Assembly: GCF_964063345.1 (NCBI RefSeq) | Contig: NZ_OZ061318.1 | Location: forward strand, 806,001 to 870,000 | DNA from: Pseudomonas lini | GTDB lineage: Bacteria; Pseudomonadota; Gammaproteobacteria; Pseudomonadales; Pseudomonadaceae | Reading direction: 5' to 3' | Length of the DNA: 64,000 nucleotides | Shown here: positions 26,896 through 36,725 of the stretch, in pieces | Position numbering within the stretch: the first letter of the stretch is position 1 | Layout: every line of letters starts with the position of its first letter | Translations under genes and position numbers: made by a program | The notes under the pieces: model-generated | Told to the model about the DNA's origin: nothing | Databases searched by the model: none | The model's input: the letters and a program-made list of their open reading frames with translations, nothing else

Positions 26896-26984
26896 ACTAG
26901 GCGTTAAATCTGTCCCTCATCTCGAGGAACGCTCAAGAATATATCGCAAGCTTTTGAAAACTGGAAGTATTTAAAAGCAGGAAT

Positions 26985-27341
26985 TTATTTCTTGAGAACC
27001 ACCAGAACATCTTCAAGCTCGGCGATCATCTGGCGGATCATTTGTTTGTATTGGGTGGTGTCGTCTTTGGCTTCATCGCCGGACAAACGCAAGCGTGCGC
27101 CGCCGATGGTAAACCCCTGATCGTAAAGAAGCGCGCGGATCTGCCGGATCATCAGCACGTCCTGGCGCTGATAATACCGGCGGTTTCCGCGGCGTTTGAC
27201 GGGGTTGAGTTGAGGAAACTCCTGCTCCCAGTAGCGCAGCACGTGCGGCTTTACGGCACATAGCTCGCTGACTTCACCAATGGTGAAGTAGCGTTTGCCC
27301 GGGATGACGGGTAGTTCGTCGTTATGACTTGGTTCCAGCAT
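26985..27341 (-). CDS. MerR-family regulator next to ihfA
   Basis: A 118-residue protein ([20 protein letters not shown]) with a MerR winged helix ([40 protein letters not shown]) and a short coiled-coil tail, but no metal-binding Cys. It begins 20 bases inside the ihfA 3' end, so translation is probably coupled. The gene is conserved downstream of ihfA in gamma-proteobacteria; its effector is unknown. Confidence 0.9.
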   Translation of the reverse strand: MLEPSHNDELPVIPGKRYFTIGEVSELCAVKPHVLRYWEQEFPQLNPVKRRGNRRYYQRQDVLMIRQIRALLYDQGFTIGGARLRLSGDEAKDDTTQYKQMIRQMIAELEDVLVVLKK

Positions 27342-27624
27342 AAGCCTCAACTCGGGCCTTCAACTTCTGCCCTGGACGAAAGGTGACCACACGGCGAGCC
27401 GTGATCGGGATTTCTTCTCCCGTTTTCGGATTGCGGCCAGGCCGCTGGCGTTTGTCCCGAAGGTCGAAATTGCCGAAACCGGACAATTTGACTTGTTCGT
27501 TGTCTTCAAGAGCGTGCCTGATTTCTTCAAAAAACAGTTCGACCAATTCCTTGGCCTCCCGCTTGTTCAGGCCCAGCTCTTCATACAGACGTTCCGCCAT
27601 CTCAGCTTTCGTCAAAGCCCCCAT
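27322..27624 (-). CDS. ihfA: Integration host factor, alpha subunit
   Basis: A 100-residue HU/IHF-fold DNA-bending protein ([20 protein letters not shown]; the DNA-binding arm is [20 protein letters not shown]). It pairs with IhfB and acts in promoter architecture, recombination and replication. It starts three bases after the pheT stop, as in E. coli pheST-ihfA. Confidence 0.97.
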   Translation of the reverse strand: MGALTKAEMAERLYEELGLNKREAKELVELFFEEIRHALEDNEQVKLSGFGNFDLRDKRQRPGRNPKTGEEIPITARRVVTFRPGQKLKARVEAYAGTKS

Positions 27625-27627
27625 ACG

Positions 27628-30009
27628 TCACTTCCTTAACGTGGCGTTCAACCTTTGTTCGAGCGAGGTGAGGATGTTTTGCGTCGTGGTATTCACCTCA
27701 TCGTCATTAAGAGTGCGCGATGGATGCTGCCAGGTCAAGCCAACTGCAAGGCTTTTTCTATGCGGATCAATGCCTTTACCCTGATACACGTCAAATAGCC
27801 TGAGGTCTGTCAGCCATTCACCTGCATTTTCACGGATTACGTCCAGTACGGCAGTGGCCGCAACGTCTTTATCCGCCAGCAGTGCAAGGTCACGACGCAC
27901 TTCAGGAAAGCGCGATAACTCCTGGAATTTAGGCATTTTGCCCAACGCCACTTCGGCCAGAACCAGCTCGAATACGAAGACCGGACGGTCGAGACCGAGG
28001 GTTTTCGACAATTCAGGGTGAATCGCACCAACGAAACCTACCAGACGGCCTTCACGTTCGATGCGCGCGGTTTGACCCGGGTGCAATGCTGGGTGTTTGC
28101 CCGGCACGAACGTGAACGAATCCAGTGCGCCGGCGAAACCCAGTACCGCTTCCACATCGGCTTTGACGTCGAAGAAATCCACGACATCGCGACCTTGTGC
28201 CCACCCTTCCGGCAGACGGCTACCGCACACCACACCCGCCAGCATCGGCTCCTGCTTCAGGCCTTCCAGCTGACCGACGAAGCGCAGACCGCTTTCGAAC
28301 AGGCGGACGCGATCTTGTTGACGGTTCAGGTTGTGCTGAAGCGCCTTGACCAGACCAGGCCACAGGGACGAACGCATGGCAGCCATGTCGTTGGAAATCG
28401 GGTTGGCCAACAGCAGCGGCTCGACACCCGGATTAAACAACTCAAACTGTTTCGGATCGATGAAGCTGTAAGTGATCGCTTCCTGATAACCACGAGCCAC
28501 CAGCAGGCGACGCAGTTCAGGCAGATCGCTGCGCGCTTCGGCCTTGGCTTGCGGCGCCAGACGGGCTTGCGGGTAGCGAACCGGCAGACGGTTGTAACCG
28601 TACAGACGGGCCAGTTCTTCGATCAGATCGACTTCCAGGCTGATATCGAAACGGAAGCTTGGCACTTCTACGCGCCACTGCCCTGCCCCATCGGCAGAAA
28701 TGGCCAGGCCCAAGGCGCTGAGCAGACGCTCGACTTCGGCCGAATCCATTTCCATACCCAGCATCTGAGTAATGCGCTGGGCACGCAGGGTGATCGGCGC
28801 GATCGACGGCAGATGCTGCTCGCTGACGGTTTCGATGATCGGACCCGCTTCGCCACCGGTGATCTCAAGCAGCAGGCCAGTAGCCCGCTCCATGGCTTCA
28901 CGGGCCAGCTGCCAATCCACGCCACGCTCATAGCGGTGCGAGGCATCGGTGTGTAGGCCGTAGGAACGAGCCTTGCCAGCGACAGCAATCTGGTCGAAGA
29001 ACGCGCTTTCCAGGAAAATATCGCGAGTGGTCGCGGTGTTGACGCCGCTGTGCTCGCCACCCATGACGCCGGCGATAGCCAAGGCACGTGTGTGGTCTGC
29101 AATCACCAGCGTATCGCTACGCAGGCTGACTTCCTGACCGTCGAGCAGCACCAGCTTCTCGCCTTCTTCGGCCATGCGTACGCGGATGCCGCCATTGATT
29201 TCGGCGAGATCGAATGCGTGCAGCGGTTGACCCAGTTCCAGCATCACGTAGTTGGTGATGTCGACGGCAGCGTCGATGCTGCGCACGTCGGCACGACGCA
29301 GACGCTCGACCATCCACAGCGGCGTAGGCTTGGACAGGTCAACATTACGGATCACACGACCCAGGTAGCGTGGGCATGCGGCTGGCGCGAGGACTTCAAC
29401 TGAACGCACTTCGTCGTGTACAGCGGGAACGCTGGCAACGACCGGACGCGTGACTTGGGCGGCATAAAGCGCGCCGACTTCGCGGGCCAGACCGGCCAAG
29501 GACAGGCAGTCGCCACGATTCGGGGTCAGATCGACCTCGATGCTGGCGTCGTCGAGGCTCAGGTACTCACGAATGTCCTGACCGACTGGTGCATCGGCCG
29601 GCAATTCCATCAGCCCATCGTTGCCTTCGCCGATTTGCAGCTCGGCCTGGGAGCACAGCATGCCGTTGGATTCAACGCCACGCAGCTTGGCTTTCTTGAT
29701 TTTGAAGTCGCCCGGCAGTTCGGCGCCGATCATCGCGAACGGGATCTTCAGGCCGGGGCGCACGTTTGGCGCACCGCACACTACCTGGAAGGTCTCCGAG
29801 CCACTGCTGACCTGGCAAACACGCAACTTGTCGGCGTCCGGGTGTTGCTCGGTGCTCAGCACCTCGCCCACCACCACGCCACTGAATTCACCGGCGGCCG
29901 GCGTAACGCTATCGACCTCAAGACCGGCCATCGACAGACGAGCAACCAGCTCGTCGCGACTTACCTGCGGGCTTACCCAGCCACGCAGCCATTGTTCACT
30001 GAATTTCAT
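27628..30009 (-). CDS. pheT: Phenylalanyl-tRNA synthetase, beta subunit
   Basis: A 793-residue subunit of normal length. The N-terminal tRNA-binding (EMAP-like) domain is at about 40-150 (GVVVGEVLSTEQHPDADKLR). B3/B4 editing region, B5 and a C-terminal anticodon-binding domain (from about 700, RFPEVRRDLALLADKDV) follow. It forms the (alpha-beta)2 enzyme with PheS, encoded 26 bases upstream. Confidence 0.98.
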   Translation of the reverse strand: MKFSEQWLRGWVSPQVSRDELVARLSMAGLEVDSVTPAAGEFSGVVVGEVLSTEQHPDADKLRVCQVSSGSETFQVVCGAPNVRPGLKIPFAMIGAELPGDFKIKKAKLRGVESNGMLCSQAELQIGEGNDGLMELPADAPVGQDIREYLSLDDASIEVDLTPNRGDCLSLAGLAREVGALYAAQVTRPVVASVPAVHDEVRSVEVLAPAACPRYLGRVIRNVDLSKPTPLWMVERLRRADVRSIDAAVDITNYVMLELGQPLHAFDLAEINGGIRVRMAEEGEKLVLLDGQEVSLRSDTLVIADHTRALAIAGVMGGEHSGVNTATTRDIFLESAFFDQIAVAGKARSYGLHTDASHRYERGVDWQLAREAMERATGLLLEITGGEAGPIIETVSEQHLPSIAPITLRAQRITQMLGMEMDSAEVERLLSALGLAISADGAGQWRVEVPSFRFDISLEVDLIEELARLYGYNRLPVRYPQARLAPQAKAEARSDLPELRRLLVARGYQEAITYSFIDPKQFELFNPGVEPLLLANPISNDMAAMRSSLWPGLVKALQHNLNRQQDRVRLFESGLRFVGQLEGLKQEPMLAGVVCGSRLPEGWAQGRDVVDFFDVKADVEAVLGFAGALDSFTFVPGKHPALHPGQTARIEREGRLVGFVGAIHPELSKTLGLDRPVFVFELVLAEVALGKMPKFQELSRFPEVRRDLALLADKDVAATAVLDVIRENAGEWLTDLRLFDVYQGKGIDPHRKSLAVGLTWQHPSRTLNDDEVNTTTQNILTSLEQRLNATLRK

Positions 30010-30035
30010 CCTGCTCTCCTAAGAATTCGTTACGA

Positions 30036-31142
<1,107 letters not shown>

Positions 31143-31161
31143 GGGTGACTGTCGGGGGTAC

Positions 31162-31518
31162 TTAAGCCAAGGTGGCTTTAGCTTTCTCGACAATCGCAGC
31201 AAACGCCGCTTTTTCGTTCACTGCCAGATCAGCCAGAACCTTACGGTCGATCTCGATGGACGCTTTTTTCAGGCCGGCGATGAAACGGCTGTAGGACAGA
31301 CCGTTGATACGCGCACCAGCGTTGATACGAGCGATCCACAGAGCGCGGAACTGACGTTTTTTCTGACGACGGTCGCGGTAGGCGTATTGGCCTGCCTTGA
31401 TTACCGCTTGCTTGGCAACACGGAATACGCGCGAGCGAGCGCCGTAGTAGCCTTTAGCAAGTTTCAGAATTTTTTTGTGACGTTTACGGGCAATGACGCC
31501 ACGCTTTACACGAGCCAT
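31162..31518 (-). CDS. rplT: 50S ribosomal protein L20
   Basis: A 118-residue basic protein of normal length ([36 protein letters not shown]). L20 helps 23S rRNA assembly and in many bacteria represses its own operon. It is third in infC-rpmI-rplT, 28 bases after rpmI. Confidence 0.98.
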   Translation of the reverse strand: MARVKRGVIARKRHKKILKLAKGYYGARSRVFRVAKQAVIKAGQYAYRDRRQKKRQFRALWIARINAGARINGLSYSRFIAGLKKASIEIDRKVLADLAVNEKAAFAAIVEKAKATLA

Positions 31519-31546
31519 GAGTTACTTCCTCTATTCTTGACTAAAA

Positions 31547-31741
31547 TTAACGAAGGCGCAGCATGCGCTCGACTTTTGCCACGTCAGACGGATGCAGCAA
31601 GCTGCTACCGCGCAGTTGACGCTTACGCTTGGTCGACATTTTAGTCAGGATGTGGCTCTTGAAAGCGTGCTTGTGCTTGATACCGTTAGCAGTTTTCAAA
31701 AACCGCTTAGCAGCACCACTTTTAGTTTTCATTTTTGGCAT
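31547..31741 (-). CDS. rpmI: 50S ribosomal protein L35
   Basis: A 64-residue basic protein ([37 protein letters not shown]) of standard size between infC and rplT. Confidence 0.98.
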   Translation of the reverse strand: MPKMKTKSGAAKRFLKTANGIKHKHAFKSHILTKMSTKRKRQLRGSSLLHPSDVAKVERMLRLR

Positions 31742-31801
31742 GTTCGGATACTCCGCATTCAGTTGATAAACATAATCAGAAGGCCTGCCGTGCCCTATTG
31801 A

Positions 31802-32353
31802 TTACTTCTTCTTTTTCGGGGCGATGACCATAATCAGCTGGCGTCCTTCCATCTTAGGATGCTGTTCGACCGAACCGTACTCGAGCAAGTCACCTTCAAC
31901 TCGCTTGAGGAGTTCCATCCCCAGCTCCTGGTGGGCCATCTCACGGCCGCGGAATCGCAAGGATACCTTGGCCCTGTCCCCATCACTCAGGAAACGTACC
32001 AGGTTGCGCAGTTTTACCTGGTAATCCCCTTCCTCCGTCCCTGGACGAAACTTGATTTCTTTAACCTGAATCTGCTTCTGGTTTTTCTTGGCCGCGGCAA
32101 TCTGCTTCTTCTTCTCGAAGATCGATTTGCCGTAGTCCATCAGTTTGCAAACAGGGGGTACTGCATCGGCGGAAATTTCCACCAAATCCAGTTTGGCCTC
32201 TTCAGCCTTAAGAAGCGCGTCTTCAATTGACACAATCCCAAGCTGTTCACCTTCAGCCCCAATTAACCGAACCTCGCGTGCCGAGATATTCTCGTTGATC
32301 GGGGCTTTCGGTGCAGCTCGTTTATCTTGTCTCATTTCACGCTTAATAGTAAT
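31802..32353 (-). CDS. infC: Translation initiation factor IF-3
   Basis: IF-3 of 183 residues if it starts at ATT 32353, whose A is the last base of the thrS stop. The translation MTIKREM leads into the well-conserved [21 protein letters not shown] second ATT at 32347 has the better spacing (eight bases) to GGAG. The first ATG, 32335, would cut off family residues. An AUU-type start is the known basis of IF-3 autoregulation, so this start matters. The N- and C-terminal domains are complete ([28 protein letters not shown]). Confidence 0.93.
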   Translation of the reverse strand: MTIKREMRQDKRAAPKAPINENISAREVRLIGAEGEQLGIVSIEDALLKAEEAKLDLVEISADAVPPVCKLMDYGKSIFEKKKQIAAAKKNQKQIQVKEIKFRPGTEEGDYQVKLRNLVRFLSDGDRAKVSLRFRGREMAHQELGMELLKRVEGDLLEYGSVEQHPKMEGRQLIMVIAPKKKK

Positions 32354-34275
32354 TACTCCGAATCTGGGCGACCACGCCGGGAAACCGCTTGCGCGAGAAA
32401 CTCAGCGAACTGGGCGACGGGCATCGAGCCCAGGTCAGCACCTTCACGAGTACGCACAGCGACAGTCTGCATCTCGACTTCCCGATCTCCGATAACCAAG
32501 AGATAGGGAACCTTGAGCAAAGTATGCTCGCGGATTTTAAAGCCGATCTTTTCATTTCTCAAGTCAGACTTGGCACGAAATCCGCTTTCATTGAGGGTTT
32601 TTTCAACCTCAGCGGCAAAATCAGCCTGTTTATCAGTGATATTCATGATCACTGCCTGTGTCGGAGCCAGCCACGCGGGGAATGCACCCTCGTAGTGCTC
32701 GATCAGGATTCCGACGAAACGTTCGAAGGAGCCCAAGATCGCCCGGTGCAACATAACCGGGTGCTTGCGACTGTTGTCTTCGGAGACGTATTCGGCTCCC
32801 AGACGGACAGGCAGGTTAAAATCGAGCTGAAGGGTACCACATTGCCAGACGCGGCCGAGGCAATCTTTCAGCGAAAACTCGATCTTCGGACCGTAGAACG
32901 CACCCTCGCCCGGCTGCAGATCGTACGGCAAGCCAGCACTATCAAGGGCTGCAGCCAATGCAGCTTCGGCGCGATCCCACAGTTCGTCGGAACCGACGCG
33001 TTTTTCCGGACGAGTGGACAGCTTCATCTCGACGTCTTTGAAGCCGAAGTCGGCATAAACGTCCATGGTCAGCTTGATGAACGCAGCGGACTCGGCCTGC
33101 ATCTGTTCTTCAGTACAGAAGATGTGAGCATCGTCCTGAGTGAAGGCGCGAACGCGCATGATGCCGTGCAGCGCACCCGACGGCTCGTTACGGTGGCAGG
33201 CACCGAATTCGGCCAGACGCATCGGCAGCTCGCGGTAGCTTTTCAGGCCCTGATTGAACACCTGCACGTGGCACGGGCAGTTCATCGGCTTGATGGCGTA
33301 GTCGCGGTTTTCCGACTGAGTGGTGAACATGTTGTCGGCGTAGTTGGCCCAGTGCCCGGATTTCTCCCACAGGCTGCGGTCAACGACTTGTGGAGTTTTG
33401 ATCTCCAGGTAGCCGTTGTCGCGCTGAACCTTGCGCATGTACTGCTCGAGCACCTGGTACAGAGTCCAGCCGTTCGGGTGCCAGAACACCATGCCCGGCG
33501 ACTCTTCCTGGGTGTGGAACAGGCCAAGACGCTTGCCGATCTTGCGGTGATCGCGCTTCTCGGCTTCTTCGATGCGCTGGATGTAAGCCGCCAGTTGCTT
33601 CTTGTCTGCCCATGCGGTGCCGTAAACGCGCTGCAATTGCTCGTTCTTGGCATCGCCACGCCAGTAGGCGCCAGACAGCTTGGTCAGCTTGAAGGATTTC
33701 AGGAAACGCGTGTTCGGCACGTGCGGACCGCGGCACATGTCGACGTATTCTTCGTGATAGTACAGGCCCATGGCCTGCTCGTTCGGCATGTCTTCGACCA
33801 GACGCAGCTTGTAGTCTTCGCCGCGGGCCTTGAACACTTCGATCACTTCGGCGCGCGGAGTGACTTTCTTGATCACGTCGTAATCTTTCTCGATCAGCTG
33901 TTGCATGCGCTGTTCGATGGCGGCCAGGTCGTCCGGCGTGAAAGGACGCTCGAAGGCGATGTCGTAATAGAAGCCTTCGTCGATGACCGGACCGATGACC
34001 ATCTTGGCCGTCGGGTACAGCTGCTTGACCGCATGGCCAACCAGGTGGGCGCAAGAGTGGCGAATGATCTCCAGCCCCTCTTCATCCTTTGGCGTAATGA
34101 TTTGCAGCGTGGAATCGCTGTCGATGATGTCGCTGGCGTCGACCAGCTTGCCATTGACCTTGCCGGCCACGGTGGCCTTGGCCAGACCGGCACCAATGGA
34201 TGCGGCGACCTCGGCTACGGAAACCGGGTGATCGAATGAACGTTGACTGCCGTCGGGAAGAGTAATAGTTGGCAT
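32353..34275 (-). CDS. thrS: Threonyl-tRNA synthetase
   Basis: A 640-residue class II synthetase from ATG 34275 (GGAGG just upstream). It has an N-terminal TGS domain ([20 protein letters not shown]), an editing domain with HSCAHL, and a catalytic core with zinc-type residues ([27 protein letters not shown]). The C-terminal anticodon-binding domain follows. It heads the thrS-infC-rpmI-rplT series. Confidence 0.98.
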   Translation of the reverse strand: MPTITLPDGSQRSFDHPVSVAEVAASIGAGLAKATVAGKVNGKLVDASDIIDSDSTLQIITPKDEEGLEIIRHSCAHLVGHAVKQLYPTAKMVIGPVIDEGFYYDIAFERPFTPDDLAAIEQRMQQLIEKDYDVIKKVTPRAEVIEVFKARGEDYKLRLVEDMPNEQAMGLYYHEEYVDMCRGPHVPNTRFLKSFKLTKLSGAYWRGDAKNEQLQRVYGTAWADKKQLAAYIQRIEEAEKRDHRKIGKRLGLFHTQEESPGMVFWHPNGWTLYQVLEQYMRKVQRDNGYLEIKTPQVVDRSLWEKSGHWANYADNMFTTQSENRDYAIKPMNCPCHVQVFNQGLKSYRELPMRLAEFGACHRNEPSGALHGIMRVRAFTQDDAHIFCTEEQMQAESAAFIKLTMDVYADFGFKDVEMKLSTRPEKRVGSDELWDRAEAALAAALDSAGLPYDLQPGEGAFYGPKIEFSLKDCLGRVWQCGTLQLDFNLPVRLGAEYVSEDNSRKHPVMLHRAILGSFERFVGILIEHYEGAFPAWLAPTQAVIMNITDKQADFAAEVEKTLNESGFRAKSDLRNEKIGFKIREHTLLKVPYLLVIGDREVEMQTVAVRTREGADLGSMPVAQFAEFLAQAVSRRGRPDSE

Positions 34276-34649
34276 GGCGCCTCCTCTCCTAGTGGTGACC
34301 CCTACCAAAGGTCACGTGGGTTGGGATGAGCCAGTACAAGATCCGATCCAGGCCATTCAATAACGAACGCCTGCCTTACAGCGGCAGGAGCCTTGCGGCC
34401 AACCGGAAAACCGAACCAGAGTGACTGGGATTCAAATCAGGGTTATTCGAGCCGCTGCCGCTACCGGGACTGAAGGTCATCCGGAGCCTGCAAACGCCCG
34501 AGCGAGGCATGCTAGCACAGATGAACGGTCGTCGCGGTGGCAAGGTTTTCTGCGGGGGCAAATCAGGCATTTTTATGCCAGAGTGCTGAACTTGAACCAT
34601 GCTTTACCCCTCAGATAACAAGACATTGACCCAAAAGGAGCATCTCAGC
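34276..34649. other. Intergenic region upstream of thrS, no gene seen
   Basis: About 370 bases that must hold the divergent promoters of thrS and the small secreted protein at 34650. A ggattcaaatc string near 34429 recalls a tRNA T-arm, but no cloverleaf can be built around it. I cannot identify further features. Confidence 0.5.
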
Positions 34650-34952
34650 ATGCGTCTGAATCGTTTATTCGCCATCGTCGCACCCGTCGTCCTGTTGCTG
34701 CCGCTGGCTGCCCATGCCGACTGGCCAAAGGGCGAGCGCGAGAAATACATGGCTCAGTGCACTCAGGCGGCCACTCCGCAGATCGGCGCTGCGGCAGCCA
34801 AGTCACACTGCGCCTGTGGTGCCGACGCGATCAAATCGTACCCGGCCAGCGACATTCAGGCCCTGATGGATAACAAGGCCACCCCGGAACTGCAACAGAA
34901 AGCGCTGGGTCAGATAGCTAAATGCAAGGCCAATGCACCGGCGAAAAAGTGA
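34650..34952 (+). CDS. Small secreted Cys-containing protein, unknown
   Basis: A 100-residue protein from ATG 34650 with AAAGGAG upstream. A clear Sec signal ends at AAHA/DWPKG. The mature part has four Cys (YMAQCTQAA, SHCACGADAIK, IAKCKA) that could form two disulfides, and a Lys/Ala-rich tail. I do not recognise a named family. Confidence 0.75.
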   Translation: MRLNRLFAIVAPVVLLLPLAAHADWPKGEREKYMAQCTQAATPQIGAAAAKSHCACGADAIKSYPASDIQALMDNKATPELQQKALGQIAKCKANAPAKK

Positions 34953-35006
34953 GAAAAAAGTCCTTTTAACTCGGCTCACTGCCGATAAAAAATGATGAAA
35001 TTTAGC

Positions 35007-35242
35007 TTTTTCGTACAAATTTTGCAGGTTTTTCAGCTTTTTTTATTGTCTATACTTTCGGCTGAAAGCCTTTTAAACCGGGGCTTTCAGCCACACGAAG
35101 CAACAAAGCAACCGCGACTGTAGGGCAAACAGCACACCCGGGGGGCTCCCAAAGCGAACATTTCGACTATGATACTCCGGTGTGCCCAGTTGGCCTGAGC
35201 AGCACAGTACTACTGAAAATATATGTTTCTTGGAGATACACC
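35007..35242 (+). promoter_or_regulatory. Promoter and long leader of the cold-shock gene
   Basis: An AT-rich tract (34970-35050) precedes a likely -10 TATACT (35051-35056). The transcript would begin with a perfect 11-bp hairpin GGCTGAAAGCC/GGCTTTCAGCC (35060-35070 with 35082-35092), then about 150 bases before the cold-shock ATG at 35243. Long structured leaders that change with temperature are known for cspA-type genes. No poly-T follows the hairpin, so termination is unlikely. Confidence 0.6.
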
Positions 35243-35455
35243 ATGTCTAATCGCCAAACCGGCACCGTTAAATGGTTCAACGATGAAAAAGGCTTCGGCT
35301 TCATCACTCCTCAAGGTGGCGGTGACGACCTGTTCGTACACTTCAAAGCTATCGAAAGCGACGGTTTCAAAAGCCTGAAAGAAGGCCAGACCGTTTCCTT
35401 CGTGGCTGAGAAAGGCCAAAAGGGTATGCAAGCTGCACAAGTCCGCGCAGAGTAA
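35243..35455 (+). CDS. Cold-shock domain protein (CspA family)
   Basis: A 70-residue OB-fold RNA chaperone. RNP1 (KGFGFITP) and RNP2 (DLFVHF) are intact. GGAG lies eight bases before the ATG. It is followed by a strong terminator. Pseudomonads have several paralogues, so the exact name (capA, cspA and others) cannot be decided from sequence alone. Confidence 0.95.
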   Translation: MSNRQTGTVKWFNDEKGFGFITPQGGGDDLFVHFKAIESDGFKSLKEGQTVSFVAEKGQKGMQAAQVRAE

Positions 35456-35470
35456 TTTTCTGCCGCACTA

Positions 35471-35501
35471 AAAAAACCCCGTCCATGTGACGGGGTTTTT
35501 T
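35471..35501. terminator. Bidirectional rho-independent terminator
   Basis: AAAAAACCCCGTC pairs with GACGGGGTTTTTT across the loop CATGT. It has T-runs for both strands and serves the cold-shock gene and the convergent I78-type gene. Confidence 0.92.
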
Positions 35502-35527
35502 ATGGGCGAAACAAAAGCCTGAAGCAA

Positions 35528-35845
35528 TCAGCCGCAGTTGACGCGGGTGACCACCAGGTTGTTGTCGGTGTTCAGGTTCAGGCGATCGGAGCGGTACTCC
35601 AGGGTCACCATGTCGTTTGGCTTGAGGAACCGGGCGTTCTGCGCGCCTGCGCGGGTACGTGCCTGCTCGAGCAATTCGGGCGAAGCCTTTTTGCCAATGG
35701 TGAATTCGGCAGCCTTCGCTTCACAACGGCTGTGGCCTGTGTCGGTCGCCACAGGGTCCTTTGCCGAATCGGTGGACGTACTGCTGCAACCGGCCAGCAG
35801 AGTGGCGGCCAACAAAGTACCCAATGACGCGAGCTTCCAAGGCAT
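35528..35845 (-). CDS. Lipoprotein with an I78-type protease-inhibitor domain
   Basis: A 105-residue protein from ATG 35845 with GGAGG upstream. The lipobox LLAGC is near residue 19. The C-terminal part (ARFLKPNDMVTLEYRSDRLN, then a terminal VTRVNCG) matches the I78 inhibitor pattern, in which a conserved terminal loop blocks serine proteases. It is probably a periplasmic or outer-membrane lipoprotein guarding against proteases. Confidence 0.8.
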   Translation of the reverse strand: MPWKLASLGTLLAATLLAGCSSTSTDSAKDPVATDTGHSRCEAKAAEFTIGKKASPELLEQARTRAGAQNARFLKPNDMVTLEYRSDRLNLNTDNNLVVTRVNCG

Positions 35846-36010
35846 GAAGCCTCCTTCATTCAATAATTAAGCAGAGATCGTGCGACTGCCATTTTGGTGT
35901 TTGGTTTCAGGACGGGCGCTATCGCTCAGCCCTCGATACGGACAGCCGCGAGTGTGCCTGAGCATCGGCATGCCGTTCATCACTCAATCGTGACTGAATA
36001 TGAACAGCTC

Positions 36011-36316
36011 TCAATAAACGTCGATGTAGTCGAAAGGCGGCTTCGGCCAGTTCTCCTTGAGCGCATTGAAAATCTGCATGACCCAGACCTCGTCGCTGGC
36101 CGCTACCAATCCGACATAACCGGAACCTTTGGCCCAGGTCTCCAGGCGAAACAGCAACCCGTCGATGTCCGTGCCGCCCACAATGCCCGACGAAATGTAG
36201 GCGATGCCGCCCTTGGTAACCCGCAACTGAGTGTGTTCATCGTCGCTGGCAGAGGCCAGCAGCTGACGCACCGCGTCGAGGGTCAAGCCGTCAGGAGTGT
36301 TCAAATCGATCTGCAC
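36011..36316 (-). CDS. Hypothetical protein, 101 residues
   Basis: A soluble acidic protein (MQIDLNTPDGLTLDAVRQLL ... GLLFRLETWAKGSGYVGLVA) without signal peptide or membrane helix. The regular composition and codon use support a real gene. No family is recognised. It diverges from the small gene at 36449. Confidence 0.65.
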   Translation of the reverse strand: MQIDLNTPDGLTLDAVRQLLASASDDEHTQLRVTKGGIAYISSGIVGGTDIDGLLFRLETWAKGSGYVGLVAASDEVWVMQIFNALKENWPKPPFDYIDVY

Positions 36317-36448
36317 AGCACGGTCCTTGAAAAATCGTCAAAGACCAAGTGTCGCATAGCCCTCCCCTCATGCCTAAGTCGGAGTGCCAAACGTCCCGCA
36401 AAATGGTTAACTCGACACTCAGACTTTCCCGACTTCACGAGCGCCATC

Positions 36449-36655
36449 ATGACCACCGTAAGTATCGACGCCGACATCAAAGCCAAGTGGCCACAGGGGC
36501 ACAGCTCTTACAGCCCGGGTAGCCCGGAAGAGCTAGCGATCATTGGTATCGATTTGCTGGTCAAGGAACTGGGGACGCAAGCCGCACAGACCTTCATCAC
36601 TCAGATATTCGAGAGATACCCCGTTGACTACATGGGCGCAACAGTCACCGAGTAA
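36449..36655 (+). CDS. Small hypothetical protein ending at the intron junction
   Basis: 68 residues (MTTVSIDADIKAKWPQGHSS ... ITQIFERYPVDYMGATVTE) from ATG 36449; the ribosome site is weak. Its TAA coincides with the 3' boundary of the group II intron. In the empty site the stop would also be TAA, so the insertion does not alter the protein. Function unknown. Confidence 0.6.
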   Translation: MTTVSIDADIKAKWPQGHSSYSPGSPEELAIIGIDLLVKELGTQAAQTFITQIFERYPVDYMGATVTE

Positions 36656-36665
36656 TCGAGTAGGA

Positions 36666-36725
36666 GGCGGATTTACATCCGCCGTCCTCTCACACCACCG
36701 TACGTACGGATCCGTATACGGCGGT
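36666..36725 (-). ncRNA. Group II intron domains V and VI
   Basis: Domain V on the reverse strand is ACCGCCGTA paired with TACGGTGGT (36694-36725), with a two-base CG bulge and a short upper stem around GATC. The triad position reads CGC, as in class IIC. Domain VI is the hairpin GGCGGAT/ATCCGCC (36666-36683). Domain V touches the stop codon of the maturase gene. Confidence 0.8.

Noticed and set aside
34300..34600. T-box, leader attenuator or tRNA upstream of thrS
   Set aside because: A T-arm-like string near 34429 cannot be extended to a cloverleaf, and no specifier or T-box pattern is visible. T-boxes are not expected in this group.
35894..36448. Upstream extension of the small protein at 36449
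   Set aside because: The first 185 codons are antisense to the reverse-strand gene at 36011 and look non-coding; the ATG at 36449 begins the protein-like part.
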